Source of the DNA: Centipeda infelix ATCC 43532
GTDB taxonomy: Bacteria; Bacillota; Negativicutes; Selenomonadales; Selenomonadaceae
Reading direction: 5' to 3'
DNA length: 64,000 nt
Assembly (NCBI RefSeq): GCF_000234095.1
Contig: NZ_JH376800.1
Coordinates: 425,274-489,273, forward strand
The notes below the pieces were generated by a model, which worked only from the letters and a program-made list of their open reading frames with translations, had not been told where the DNA came from and searched no databases. The position numbers and the translations under genes are program-made. Of the stretch, positions 17,746 to 26,797 are shown one piece after another; positions within the stretch are counted from its first letter, which is position 1, and the number at the start of each line of letters is the position of its first letter.

Positions 17746-19134
17746 ATGAGTGACGATAAGAAGATCTCGGTCTGGTCGAAATACACATCGGAGGAACGCG
17801 CAGCAGTCGATGCACTCGCGCACAGCTACATTGATTTCCTCTCGGACTGTAAGACGGAGCGCGAGAGCGTGACGGAGGCAGTCCGCCGTGCACGCGCAGC
17901 GGGCTATCGCGACCTTGCGGATGTCATCACGAAGGGGAAAACGCTTGCGGCGGGGGATAAGGTCTACGCCGTCAACATGAAGAAGGCAATCGTGCTCTTC
18001 CATATCGGGACGGAGCCGATGGAGCGTGGCATGAACATCCTCGGCGCGCACATTGACACCTGCCGTCTTGATGTGAAGCAGAACCCTCTGTACGAGGACA
18101 ATGGTTTGGCGTATTTCGACACGCACTACTACGGCGGCATCAAGAAGTACCAGTGGGTGACGATCCCGCTTGCACTCCATGGTGTCGTCGTGAAGAAAGA
18201 CGGCACGGTTGTCGAGATCACACTTGGCGAAAAGGAGGACGACCCCGTCTTCTGCGTGACGGATCTCCTCGTACATCTCTCGCAAGAACAGCTTGAGAAA
18301 AAGGCATCAAAGGTCATCGAGGGCGAGAAGCTGGACGTGCTCATTGGTGGCTATCCGCTGAAAAAAGACGACAAGGAGTCCGTCAAGGACGGAATTCTCG
18401 CGCTCCTCAAGGAGCACTATGACATTACCGAGGAGGACTTCAACTCAGCGGAGCTGACGCTCGTTCCGGCGGGACGTGCACGCGAGCTTGGTTTTGACCG
18501 CAGCATGGTGCTCGGCTACGGGCAGGATGACCGCGTCTGCTCCTATACGGCACTTTGCTCCATGCTCGAGACGGAAGCAGTAAAGCGCACGGCGTGCTGT
18601 CTGCTCGTGGACAAGGAGGAGATCGGCAGCGTCGGCGCGACGGGGATGCAGTCGCGCTTCTTTGAGAACATGGTCGCGGAAGTGCTCTCCGCCTGCGGAC
18701 AATACACGGAGATCGCCCTGCGCCGTACACTCGCACGCTCAAAGATGCTCTCCTCGGATGTCTCGAGCGCGTACGATGGGCTCTATGCGGACGCGTTCGA
18801 GAAGAAGAACGTCGCCTATCTCGGGCGCGGCATGGTGTTCAACAAATTCACGGGTGCACGCGGTAAATCCGGATCGAGCGATGCGAGTGCAGAGTACCTT
18901 GGCGAGCTGCGCCGCATGATGGACGAAAATGGCGTCAGCTATCAGCTCGCGGAACTCGGGCGCGTCGACCTCGGTGGCGGCGGTACGATCGCCTACATTA
19001 TGGCACGTTACGGCATGGATGTCATCGACAACGGCGTTGCCGTCATGAGTATGCACGCGCCGTGGGAGGTTACGAGCAAGGTTGATATCTACGAAATGAA
19101 GAAGGGCTACGACGTGTTCCTGCGGAACGCATAA
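17746..19134 (+). CDS. M18 family aminopeptidase
   Basis: This 462-residue zinc aminopeptidase removes acidic or neutral N-terminal residues in the cytoplasm. Metal-binding and catalytic segments typical of M18 are visible: GAHIDTCRLD near 98-107, DKEEIGSVGATG near 288-299 and SSDVSSAYDG near 337-346, with a late SMHAPWEV histidine. ATG 17746 is chosen because AAAGGA at 17734-17739 is 6 nt upstream; an upstream ATG at 17722 lacks one. A GC-rich hairpin repeat begins directly after the stop. Confidence 0.93.
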   Translation: MSDDKKISVWSKYTSEERAAVDALAHSYIDFLSDCKTERESVTEAVRRARAAGYRDLADVITKGKTLAAGDKVYAVNMKKAIVLFHIGTEPMERGMNILGAHIDTCRLDVKQNPLYEDNGLAYFDTHYYGGIKKYQWVTIPLALHGVVVKKDGTVVEITLGEKEDDPVFCVTDLLVHLSQEQLEKKASKVIEGEKLDVLIGGYPLKKDDKESVKDGILALLKEHYDITEEDFNSAELTLVPAGRARELGFDRSMVLGYGQDDRVCSYTALCSMLETEAVKRTACCLLVDKEEIGSVGATGMQSRFFENMVAEVLSACGQYTEIALRRTLARSKMLSSDVSSAYDGLYADAFEKKNVAYLGRGMVFNKFTGARGKSGSSDASAEYLGELRRMMDENGVSYQLAELGRVDLGGGGTIAYIMARYGMDVIDNGVAVMSMHAPWEVTSKVDIYEMKKGYDVFLRNA

Positions 19135-19137
19135 GTG

Positions 19138-19190
19138 TCCTCACCGCCGCTTACGCGGCTTCCCTCCCCCGCAGCAACGGGGGAGGCTTT
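19138..19190 (+). repeat. Dispersed GC-rich hairpin repeat (copy 1)
   Basis: A CCGC-TTAC-GCGG small hairpin is followed by a larger CCTCCCCCG/CGGGGGAGG hairpin at 19163-19186. The same pattern occurs on the opposite strand at 39970-40016. Here it separates the aminopeptidase and aminotransferase genes and could act as a weak terminator. Confidence 0.7.
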
Positions 19191-19209
19191 ATTTGGAAAG
19201 GAGCATTCG

Positions 19210-20406
19210 ATGGTCTCAGAGCAGATGTACGAACTCGGCACGAAGAAATCCACGATTCGCACGATCTTTGAATACGGGCAGAAGCGTGCGGCGGAGGTCG
19301 GCGCGGAGAATGTTTTTGACTTCAGCCTTGGCAATCCGAGTGTGCCGACCCCCGACTTCATTCGAGACGCGGCGGTGGACATCCTGACACACAGTGATCC
19401 GATGGAGGTGCACGGCTACACGATTGCGCCCGGAAAACCGCAGGTGCGTGAGATCCTTGCCGCCGATCTCAAAAAACGATTTGGCATGGAGGTCACGGGA
19501 AAAAATCTCTTTCTCACGGCGGGCGCGGCGGCATCCGTGACCATTGCGTTCAAGGCTCTTGCCGAGCCGGGAGATGAGTTCGTCACGATTGCCCCATTTT
19601 TTCCGGAGTACCGTGTCTTTGTCGAGGCGTGCGGGGGGAAACTTGTCGTTGTGCCTGCAAAGACAGACGATTTTCAGATTGACTTTGCCGCTCTCGAGGC
19701 GTCAATCACGGCGCATACGAAGGCTGTCATCATCAACTCTCCAAATAATCCCAGCGGTGCGGTCTACAGCGCGGAGACCCTTCGGCGGCTTGCAGAACTC
19801 CTGTATGCAAAGGAGCAGACGTATGGACATCCGATTTTTATCATCGCGGACGAGCCCTATCGCGAGATCGTCTACGATGGACTGACCGTACCGTGTATTC
19901 CTCTCTATTATGATAACACGATTGTCTGCTACTCCTACAGTAAGTCCTTCTCCTTACCGGGTGAGCGTATCGGCTACATCGTCGTTCCGGATACCGCTGC
20001 GGATTTTGCACGCGTCTATGGTGCGATAGCAGGTGCTGCACGTGTCCTTACGCATGTTAATGCACCCTCCCTTTGGCAGCTCGTCATCGCACGCTGTGCG
20101 GGAAAATCTGCAGATCTGAGCACCTATGCACATAATGCAAGCTTCCTCTACAACGGACTGACGGCGGCGGGGTTTGAATGCATGCGTCCGCAGGGAGCGT
20201 TCTACCTCTTTCCGAAGGCACTTGAGGAGGACGATGCGACGTTCTGTGCACGCGCACGTGAGTTCGATCTTCTGCTCGTGCCGGGCACGGACTTCGGCTG
20301 TTCCGGGTATTTCCGCGCGGCGTATTGCGTGCGTACGGAGATGATCGAGCGTGCGCTGCCGCAGTTTCAAAAATTGGCAAAGACTTATAAAGAAATACAT
20401 GAATGA
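19210..20406 (+). CDS. PLP-dependent class I/II aminotransferase
   Basis: A fold-type I aminotransferase of 398 residues. The PLP Schiff-base lysine is Lys245 in YSYSKSFSLPGERIGY. The NSPNNPSG motif near 178-185 and DEPYREI near 214-220 bind PLP, and the C-terminal arginine for the substrate carboxylate is probably in the YFRAAYCVRTE segment. This group often has aspartate- or alanine-type specificity, which sequence does not settle. ATG 19210 is preceded by AAAGGAG; the longer open frame runs through the repeat and is unlikely to be translated. Confidence 0.9.
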   Translation: MVSEQMYELGTKKSTIRTIFEYGQKRAAEVGAENVFDFSLGNPSVPTPDFIRDAAVDILTHSDPMEVHGYTIAPGKPQVREILAADLKKRFGMEVTGKNLFLTAGAAASVTIAFKALAEPGDEFVTIAPFFPEYRVFVEACGGKLVVVPAKTDDFQIDFAALEASITAHTKAVIINSPNNPSGAVYSAETLRRLAELLYAKEQTYGHPIFIIADEPYREIVYDGLTVPCIPLYYDNTIVCYSYSKSFSLPGERIGYIVVPDTAADFARVYGAIAGAARVLTHVNAPSLWQLVIARCAGKSADLSTYAHNASFLYNGLTAAGFECMRPQGAFYLFPKALEEDDATFCARAREFDLLLVPGTDFGCSGYFRAAYCVRTEMIERALPQFQKLAKTYKEIHE

Positions 20407-20440
20407 AATTCGTTAATAATAGCTTCATTAAAAATATATA

Positions 20441-20469
20441 TTGACAATCGGTCTCTGCAGAGCTATACT
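20441..20469 (+). promoter_or_regulatory. Consensus promoter of the iron-uptake operon
   Basis: Perfect TTGACA at 20441-20446 and TATACT at 20464-20469 have a 17-bp spacer. It is the only strong promoter seen before the nine or ten gene run from exbB to the FMN-binding lipoprotein. Confidence 0.85.
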
Positions 20470-20487
20470 TAATACCGATTTACATTT

Positions 20488-20506
20488 CGTAAGGGATATC
20501 ATTATC
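20488..20506. promoter_or_regulatory. Fur-box-like operator of the iron-uptake operon
   Basis: The 19-mer CGTAAGGGATATCATTATC matches the classical Fur box at 13 of 19 positions, including the whole right-hand part ATCATTATC. It lies just downstream of the expected transcription start. Binding is inferred; a fur gene is at 30946. Confidence 0.5.
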
Positions 20507-20575
20507 GACTGATATACTACGAATTTATAGGGGGATTACGCGCGTTTTGTGCGTTTGACAAGGAGGGTGTTCCTT

Positions 20576-21202
20576 TTGACCAGTGCTGAACTCTTTGAAA
20601 AAGGCGGGCCGGTAATGTACCTGCTGCTCCTGTGCTCGCTCACAGTGGCGGCGATTGCCATCGACCGTTTTTTGCTCTATCGACGTGCATCGCAGGGCGC
20701 ACGCGCTCTTGAGGCAGATGTTGCCGCTGCACTTCGCAAGAAGAAGCTGGATGAGGTAGCACCTGCCGTGAAGGGCAAGGACAACATGGTCGCCCATCTC
20801 ATACAGAGTGCGGTCGATGCGCGTGCGGCGGGGGAGGATGTTCCCATGACGCTTGAGGCGGCCTACGGTGATGCGGCAATGCTTCTGCGTGCACGCCTCA
20901 ACTATCTCTCGACGATCGTCACACTTGCTCCGTTGCTCGGGCTTCTGGGGACGATCTCGGGGATGATCCAGTCGTTCAGCGTGTTCAACCTGCAGGCGGG
21001 TCAGCCGATGGCGATTACAGGCGGCATTGGCGAAGCACTGATTGCAACGGCAACGGGACTTCTTGTCGCGATCTTTGCACTTGTTGTGCACACCTACTTT
21101 GCGCAGCGCATGGACACGATGCTGACGCTGCTCGAAAAGACGATGAATACCCTGCTCGCGGGTTTTGCCGCAAATGATGGAGGGCGTTCTCATGCGTCGT
21201 AA
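20576..21202 (+). CDS. exbB: ExbB/TolQ-type proton channel subunit
   Basis: ExbB forms the inner-membrane pentamer that, with ExbD, turns proton flow into work for TonB. Three membrane segments are visible, at about 12-30, 108-128 and 148-172, with the conserved LAPLLGLLGTISGMI segment and the GGIGEALIATATGL loop. Length is 208. The start is TTG at 20576 with AGGAGGG at 20561-20567; the open frame extends further upstream without support. It is the first gene of the operon and overlaps exbD by 11 bp. Confidence 0.93.
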   Translation: MTSAELFEKGGPVMYLLLLCSLTVAAIAIDRFLLYRRASQGARALEADVAAALRKKKLDEVAPAVKGKDNMVAHLIQSAVDARAAGEDVPMTLEAAYGDAAMLLRARLNYLSTIVTLAPLLGLLGTISGMIQSFSVFNLQAGQPMAITGGIGEALIATATGLLVAIFALVVHTYFAQRMDTMLTLLEKTMNTLLAGFAANDGGRSHAS

Positions 21203-21602
21203 TTTTCATGATGTGCGCGAACCGCTCGTCATGATTATCCCGATGATCGACATTATGCTCTTCCTGCTCGTCTTCTTCATGCTCAGTACGATGTATATGG
21301 TGAATGCGAGCACAGTGCAGGTCAGTCTCCCACAAGCGGCAAGCGCCAAACAGGATACGCGTCCGCACATTGTCTCCATCACGGTGACAGAGGACGGCAA
21401 GGTCCTCTTCGACCGCGATGAGGAACCGACGCGGGAACTCACAGCGCGGGTCAAGACACAGCTCGAAGATGATCCCGATACGGTCTTTGTCGTACGAGGC
21501 GACCGCAAGGCAGACTATCAGTTTGTCGTCACCGTCTTTGACGCGCTCAAGGAGGCGGGGACGCGCCATGTGTCCATCGCAACGGAGACGGGAGGGGTCT
21601 GA
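21192..21602 (+). CDS. exbD: ExbD/TolR-type biopolymer transport protein
   Basis: ExbD is a 136-residue bitopic partner of ExbB. A single membrane segment at about 16-36 contains the essential aspartate (PMIDIMLFLLVFFML), followed by a periplasmic domain that ends with the usual DALKEAG helix. ATG 21192 lies inside the end of exbB and is served by GGAGGG at 21179-21184, so translation is coupled. Confidence 0.94.
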   Translation: MRRNFHDVREPLVMIIPMIDIMLFLLVFFMLSTMYMVNASTVQVSLPQAASAKQDTRPHIVSITVTEDGKVLFDRDEEPTRELTARVKTQLEDDPDTVFVVRGDRKADYQFVVTVFDALKEAGTRHVSIATETGGV

Positions 21603-22244
21603 GTGCAGTATCAGACACATTGGCGTCTCGCCTTTGTTCTCGCGTTCTTCTTTCACATCATTGCGTGGCTCTTTCTGACGATCCTGATTCCGCACGTATT
21701 CAAAGCACTTGAAGCACCTCCACAGGAGGAGCCGATGGAGTGGGTCGAACTCGCGGATGATCCAGGGCCTCCCGAGGAGGAGCAGGCGGAGGAACCTCCG
21801 CCGCCGCCACCGCCGCCTGAACCGGAACAGGTCGAAGAAGAACCTGCCGTGGTCGAGGCGGAGGTCCCGGAAGAAGCCATCACGGAGATTCTGAAGGAAG
21901 TTGAGGAAACGCCGGAGAAGGAGGAACCAAAGGTCCTTCGATCCGGTGAGGGGAAGCAAATCGGCATGCCGGGCAAGATCCTGCACGCGGAACAGCCGCC
22001 CTATGGTGTCATTCAGTTCAAGGGACGCATTGCCGTCTCGGCACGCATCGGTACGGACGGCAAGGTTATCAGCACCCGCATCCAGGTCTCCTCCGGAAAT
22101 GCGCTCTACGATCGGATGGCGCGGCGCATTGTCGAGAAGCAGTGGAAATTCGAGCCCGCGAAGGATATGAACGGGCAACCGATGGAATCCGATATGCAGT
22201 GTCCTGTTTACTTTAACATGAAGCCTGCACGCAATATCAAATAA
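21603..22244 (+). CDS. tonB: TonB energy-transducing protein
   Basis: TonB carries energy from ExbBD to outer-membrane receptors. The 213 residues have one N-terminal membrane anchor at about 9-32, a Pro/Glu-rich periplasmic spacer at about 40-110 with a run of eight prolines, and the C-terminal TonB domain at about 130-205 (GTDGKVISTRIQVSSGN, then the VEKQWKFEPA segment). The start is GTG at 21603, right after the exbD stop, with GGAGGGG upstream. The spacer uses glutamate where many TonBs use Pro-Lys. Confidence 0.94.
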   Translation: MQYQTHWRLAFVLAFFFHIIAWLFLTILIPHVFKALEAPPQEEPMEWVELADDPGPPEEEQAEEPPPPPPPPEPEQVEEEPAVVEAEVPEEAITEILKEVEETPEKEEPKVLRSGEGKQIGMPGKILHAEQPPYGVIQFKGRIAVSARIGTDGKVISTRIQVSSGNALYDRMARRIVEKQWKFEPAKDMNGQPMESDMQCPVYFNMKPARNIK

Positions 22245-22283
22245 TGTGCATGTGCTGGAAGAAGGAGAGGAATAAGTAATCCC

Positions 22284-23480
22284 ATGAGAAAACTCATTGT
22301 ATTCATTATGGCACTCTTTCTGCTCCTGCCTGCAGCATCCACAAATGCTGCGCAGACGTGGCAGCAGATCCACGACCACATTGCCGCTGAGATGAATAAT
22401 GTCTATACGATCTACCAATCAGGCAATGCGGAGGGGGCAAAGGATGCCGTCAATGATATCTACTACGGCATCTATGAAAAGGACGGTCTGGAGAGTGCCG
22501 TGCGCAGCGGGATCTCTTCCAAGAGTGCGAACCTCACGGAGTACCAGTTCTACACGCTGAAAAAGGCGATCCGCTCGGGTGCACCGCAGTCCGAGGTAGA
22601 AGCCGAGGGAAAAAAACTCCTCGATATGGTTCAGGCAGAAGTGACAACCCTCGAGACGGCGGGGGTGCAGTCGGGCGGTTGGGGCATGTTCCTGCAGGCG
22701 TTCCTCATCCTTCTGCGTGAAGGCGTTGAGGCGATCCTCGTACTCGTCGGCATCATCGCCTACCTTGGGCGTGCCGGACACGAGAAGGAACTCTCCACCG
22801 TCTATAACTGGGCGATTGCAGGCGTTATTGCAAGCTTTATCAGTGCCTATCTCTTTGCCGAGATTCTCGACAATACGACGACAACGGGCTCCGGACGTGA
22901 GATCATCGAGGGCTGTACGGCACTCTTCGCCGTCCTTGTCCTCCTCGGCACATCTGCATGGATGGGCGGCAAGTCCAACGCGAAGGCATGGAAATCCTAC
23001 ATTGACAGCCAGGTGAAGCTGACGCTCTCGACGGGGAAATCACGTGCGCTCGGTTTCGCCGTATTCCTCGCCGTCTATCGCGAGGGCGCAGAGGTCATTC
23101 TCTTCTATCAGGCACTCTTCAACAACGCCATCGGCGATGTCGATATGATCTGGGGCGGTTTTGTCGCTGCGTGTGCGGCGCTTGCCTTGCTCTTCTTCCT
23201 CATGCAGCGCGGTGCGCTGCGCATCCCGATCGGTCCGTTCTTCAAGGTGACGAGCGCGTTCATGTTCATTCTCGCCGTTACGTTCCTTGGCGGCGGACTC
23301 AAGGAACTGCAGGAGGCCGATGTGATCTCCACCTCGGTCATCGAGGCGGTTCCCGTGCCGAGCATCGACTTGCTCGGGCTTTATCCCACCTATGAAACCA
23401 TTGTGCCGCAGATTCTGCTGATTGCAGCGGCGGTCGCGATGGTATCATATAGAAAACGCTCTGCTGCGGCAGAGGCGTGA
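22284..23480 (+). CDS. FTR1-family iron permease
   Basis: The 398-residue protein imports iron across the inner membrane. It has a signal peptide (about 1-22), a periplasmic helical domain (about 24-130), then seven membrane helices. The two REXXE iron motifs are REGVE at 145-149 and REGAE at 266-270, matching FTR1/EfeU/FetM-like proteins. The family works with a periplasmic partner; here that is the P19-like protein encoded next. It lies 39 bp after tonB in the operon. Confidence 0.94.
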   Translation: MRKLIVFIMALFLLLPAASTNAAQTWQQIHDHIAAEMNNVYTIYQSGNAEGAKDAVNDIYYGIYEKDGLESAVRSGISSKSANLTEYQFYTLKKAIRSGAPQSEVEAEGKKLLDMVQAEVTTLETAGVQSGGWGMFLQAFLILLREGVEAILVLVGIIAYLGRAGHEKELSTVYNWAIAGVIASFISAYLFAEILDNTTTTGSGREIIEGCTALFAVLVLLGTSAWMGGKSNAKAWKSYIDSQVKLTLSTGKSRALGFAVFLAVYREGAEVILFYQALFNNAIGDVDMIWGGFVAACAALALLFFLMQRGALRIPIGPFFKVTSAFMFILAVTFLGGGLKELQEADVISTSVIEAVPVPSIDLLGLYPTYETIVPQILLIAAAVAMVSYRKRSAAAEA

Positions 23481-23532
23481 GTTTTCCCCGCAAGAGGGAG
23501 CAGTGTTTCATCTTTGTAAGGAGGATTATCCC

Positions 23533-24102
23533 ATGAAGAAATCCGGTCTCAGCATGCTCAAGAAGGCGCTTGCCGTTGGCGCCGTCGCATTCTCTACGTT
23601 TGCGATCAATGCGAATGTCAGCGAAGCTGCGTTCGAGGAGTTCCCGATCGGCGACGAGATTGAGGATACGACGAACCACTTCAAGGTTGCGCTCGTGTAC
23701 TTCCAGCCAGTTACGATGGAGCCTGCCGGCATGAGCCTCCCGGCAGATCAGGCGGATATCCACATTGAGACGGATATCCATGCAACCGAGGGCAACGAGT
23801 GCGGCTTTGGTGTCGGCGAGTGGATTCCCTATCTGACGGTGCACTACAAGTTCACGAAGCGTGAGACGGGCGAGAGCCTCGAAGGCGTATTCATGCCGAT
23901 GAGCGCAGACGATGGTCCGCACTATGGCGCGAATGTCAAGATGCTCGGCGCGGGCACCTATGACTGCGAGTTCACGATCGACAGCCCCGCACGTCAGAAC
24001 TACATGCTCCACACCGATAAGGAGACGGGCGTTCCGGGTCATCTCTGGACCGAGCCGGTCAAGATGAGCTGGGTGTTCAACTACGTTCCGCGTAAGTGGT
24101 AA
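23533..24102 (+). CDS. P19/Tp34-type periplasmic iron-transport protein
   Basis: A secreted protein of 189 residues with a signal peptide (about 1-32, ending near SEAAFEEF) and the P19/Tp34 'Fe2+ transport protein' domain. Candidate metal ligands typical of the family are visible: Met and Glu in VTMEPAGM and IHIETDIHATEG, and later histidines in PHYGANVKM and MLHTDKE. Campylobacter P19 binds copper and iron and works with an FTR1 permease, as the gene order suggests here. AAGGAGG at 23518-23524 fixes ATG 23533. A terminator-like hairpin follows. Confidence 0.92.
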   Translation: MKKSGLSMLKKALAVGAVAFSTFAINANVSEAAFEEFPIGDEIEDTTNHFKVALVYFQPVTMEPAGMSLPADQADIHIETDIHATEGNECGFGVGEWIPYLTVHYKFTKRETGESLEGVFMPMSADDGPHYGANVKMLGAGTYDCEFTIDSPARQNYMLHTDKETGVPGHLWTEPVKMSWVFNYVPRKW

Positions 24103-24172
24103 TTTCAGCTACTCCCGGACGATGACGGCGCGGGATTCCTGTGCCGTACACTGTCCTGCCGGAATTAGAATG

Positions 24173-24201
24173 GCTGCCGTCCTTCGGGGACGGCGGCTTT
24201 T
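24173..24201 (+). terminator. UUCG-capped hairpin with T run inside the iron operon
   Basis: A 10-bp GC-rich stem with a CTTCGG cap ends in TTTT between the P19-like and DUF2318 genes. It may reduce expression of the downstream genes relative to FTR1 and P19. Confidence 0.65.
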
Positions 24202-24223
24202 CTAGTAGGAAAGGGTTATTACA

Positions 24224-25489
24224 ATGTTACAGGCGTTTCTACAACAATTGGTACCGGCGCTCGAAGAGAGCATCAAGCTCGCTGTGCCGCTCGGTATTCT
24301 GCTTGCAATCATTCTGCCCCTGCCGAATCAAAGCATCCGCCATACGTTTGTGCGCGTTTTGAAATGGGGCTTTTTCCTCTCGCTCTTTATGACTGCCGTG
24401 CGTGTCGGCACAAAGTCCGCAGTCAACCGCGAGATTTTCGAGAGCATGGCAATCGGTGTCGATCTCGTGGGCGCGCTCGTTCTCTGTACGATCCTCCTGC
24501 GCAGCCTGCACCGCGAATGGACAGCGGGGGAGGAACGTGTCTTCCGCCTTGGAACCGGAGCACTCGCGCTTGGCATCTTCCTCTATCATGGGTTGGAGCT
24601 TTGGCTGATCCCCGTTGCTACGGTTCAGGTTGCGATGGGGGATTATTTCACATTGACCTTCTTCGTGAAGATGCTCGGCTTTTTCAGCGGGATCTTCCTC
24701 GGCTTCCTCTCAGGGTATCTGGCGTACCACGCGGCTGCAGCACTCAACCACGGACGTCTTGTTTTCGTCTTTACTGTGCAGATTGCGGCGACTGCCGTGC
24801 AGCAGGTTATATTTGTCATGACGGTCATGATGGCGCGGCAGGTGTTTGGTGCAGAAAGCCTCATCTCCTTCATGGCTTCGTTCATCGACAATCAGAACAA
24901 GATCATCTATGCGATTTACTTTGTGTCGATTCTCGTGCCTGTCACGCTCTTTCTGCAGCCGCGTCCCGAGCGTCCCGCTTGGGCAAATCCCGCGCAGTAC
25001 CGTCAGCTGCTCGCCCGTGCGATTCGGCGCAAGCGCTGGGGATCGGGACTTCTTGCAATGCTCGTCCTGACAATCCTCATATCGAGCGTCGGCGGCTGGT
25101 ATGCGAACAAGAAGGAGCAGCTTGTCCCTGCCGTTGCAGTCAAGGCGGAGGATGGTCTTGTGCAGATTCCGCTCGAGGAGGTCTCGGACGGACATCTCCA
25201 CCGTTATGCCTTCCGTGCCTCAGATGGGACGGAGGTGCGTGTCATCATCGTCCAGAAGGGCGGCTCCGCATTCGGTGTGGGCCTTGATGCGTGTGAGATC
25301 TGCGGACCGACGGGGTACTTCGAGCGCGACGGACAGATTGTCTGCCGCCTTTGCGATGTCGTCATGAACAAGGCGACGATCGGCCTTCCCGGCGGCTGTA
25401 ACCCGATCCCCGTGGAGTACCGTGTGGCAAACGGTGCGGTGCAGATCGCAGGGGATACGCTTGAAGCGGCGCGCATTCACTTCCGCTGA
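24224..25489 (+). CDS. DUF2318 polytopic membrane protein (Fe-S/metal-binding C-terminus)
   Basis: The 421-residue protein has about eight membrane segments (from about 15 to 245, and one near 280-300) and a C-terminal extracytoplasmic DUF2318 domain. That domain holds CEICG near 357-361 and CRLCDVVM near 374-381, then GGCNPIP, a cysteine pattern suited to metal or cofactor binding. DUF2318 proteins sit next to FTR1-P19 systems in Campylobacter (Cj1660) and others, and are proposed to take part in reduction of the captured metal. That role is inferred. ATG 24224 follows AGGAAAGGG. Confidence 0.85.
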   Translation: MLQAFLQQLVPALEESIKLAVPLGILLAIILPLPNQSIRHTFVRVLKWGFFLSLFMTAVRVGTKSAVNREIFESMAIGVDLVGALVLCTILLRSLHREWTAGEERVFRLGTGALALGIFLYHGLELWLIPVATVQVAMGDYFTLTFFVKMLGFFSGIFLGFLSGYLAYHAAAALNHGRLVFVFTVQIAATAVQQVIFVMTVMMARQVFGAESLISFMASFIDNQNKIIYAIYFVSILVPVTLFLQPRPERPAWANPAQYRQLLARAIRRKRWGSGLLAMLVLTILISSVGGWYANKKEQLVPAVAVKAEDGLVQIPLEEVSDGHLHRYAFRASDGTEVRVIIVQKGGSAFGVGLDACEICGPTGYFERDGQIVCRLCDVVMNKATIGLPGGCNPIPVEYRVANGAVQIAGDTLEAARIHFR

Positions 25490-25510
25490 CGGCATGAGAG
25501 GAGGAAAGCC

Positions 25511-26794
25511 ATGTTTTGGCAAATGGTAAAAGGGGCACTCATCCGTCAGCGCGGGAGGTTCATCCTCATCGCCCTGACGGTCGCCCTTGGCGTTTCGCTC
25601 GCGACTGCCATGCTGAATGTCATGTTCGACATCGGCGAGAAGGTCAATCAGGAGCTGAAGGCATTCGGTGCGAACATCACGGTAACACCGCGCAACTCGA
25701 TGGTGCTCAAGGATCTTTACGGCGTGGAAACCACGAAGAGTACACATCGTGAATACCTCGAAGAATCGGATCTCGGCAACATCAAGACAATTTTCTGGAC
25801 GAACAACATCGTCGCATTTGCACCATCACTGACGACGAATATGACGCTTGCGGACGGTGAGACCGTTCCGCTCTTCGGTACGTGGTTTGAGCATACGCTC
25901 ACGCTGCCGACGGATGAGGTCTACACCACGGGTGTGAAGTTCATGAAGTCATGGTGGCACGTTGACGGTGACTGGGCAGACGATACGCAGACGGAGCAGG
26001 TACTCGTGGGTACGAAGCTTGCACAGAAACTCGGCGTGTCGGCGGGCAGTACACTCTCGTACAAGAAGCCGGACGGGGCGGATGGCACGTTGACGGTCAC
26101 CGGCATCCTTTCGGGCGGCGGCGATGAGGAGAACCAGATCGTCGGCTCACTTGCTCTCGCGCAGAATCTTGCAAACGCTGCGGGGAAGATCGATCAGGTT
26201 GAGGTCAGTGCGATGACGACACCGGAGAATGATCTTGCACGCAAGGCGGCAGAGAACCCGAAGTCGCTCTCACAGGCGGAGTATGACATCTGGTACTGCA
26301 CCTCATATGTCGGCTCGATCGCCTATCAGATCGAGGAGGTCATGCAGAATGCGGCGGCGCATCCCGTGCGCCAGATTGCAGAGTCCGAGGGCAAGATTCT
26401 CGGCAAGACGCAGCTCCTTATGCTGCTGATTACGGTTTTGTCGCTGCTCTCTTCGAGCCTCGGTGTCAGTAACCTCATCAGTGCGAACATCATGGAGCGC
26501 AGCCGTGAGCTCGGACTTCTCAAGGCGCTCGGCGCGACGAATCTCGCGGTCGTGCTCTCCGTGCTTGCGGAGATCTTTATCGCGGGGATTATGGGCGGCA
26601 TCCTCGGCTATGTCGTGGGGCTTGGCTTTGCGCAGCTCATCGGCGAGAATGTCTTTGGCTCGGGCATTGCGGTCAATCCGTATGTCATTCCGATCATTGC
26701 CGTGCTCATGTCGCTCGTGCTGATCATCGGGAGTGTGCCCGCGATCCGTATGCTTCTGTCGCTGCAGCCGGCAGAGGTTCTCTATGGCAGGTGA
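25511..26794 (+). CDS. FtsX/MacB-type ABC transporter permease (1)
   Basis: A 427-residue permease with a first membrane helix at about 17-38, a large extracytoplasmic domain at about 45-285, and three further helices (about 300-325, 350-375 and 385-410). This is the FtsX/LolC topology. Such permeases act mechanically on extracytoplasmic proteins or substrates and do not form simple channels. It matches Cj1661 in gene order. It ends 3 bp before the next permease gene. Confidence 0.9.
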   Translation: MFWQMVKGALIRQRGRFILIALTVALGVSLATAMLNVMFDIGEKVNQELKAFGANITVTPRNSMVLKDLYGVETTKSTHREYLEESDLGNIKTIFWTNNIVAFAPSLTTNMTLADGETVPLFGTWFEHTLTLPTDEVYTTGVKFMKSWWHVDGDWADDTQTEQVLVGTKLAQKLGVSAGSTLSYKKPDGADGTLTVTGILSGGGDEENQIVGSLALAQNLANAAGKIDQVEVSAMTTPENDLARKAAENPKSLSQAEYDIWYCTSYVGSIAYQIEEVMQNAAAHPVRQIAESEGKILGKTQLLMLLITVLSLLSSSLGVSNLISANIMERSRELGLLKALGATNLAVVLSVLAEIFIAGIMGGILGYVVGLGFAQLIGENVFGSGIAVNPYVIPIIAVLMSLVLIIGSVPAIRMLLSLQPAEVLYGR

Positions 26795-26797
26795 TGA

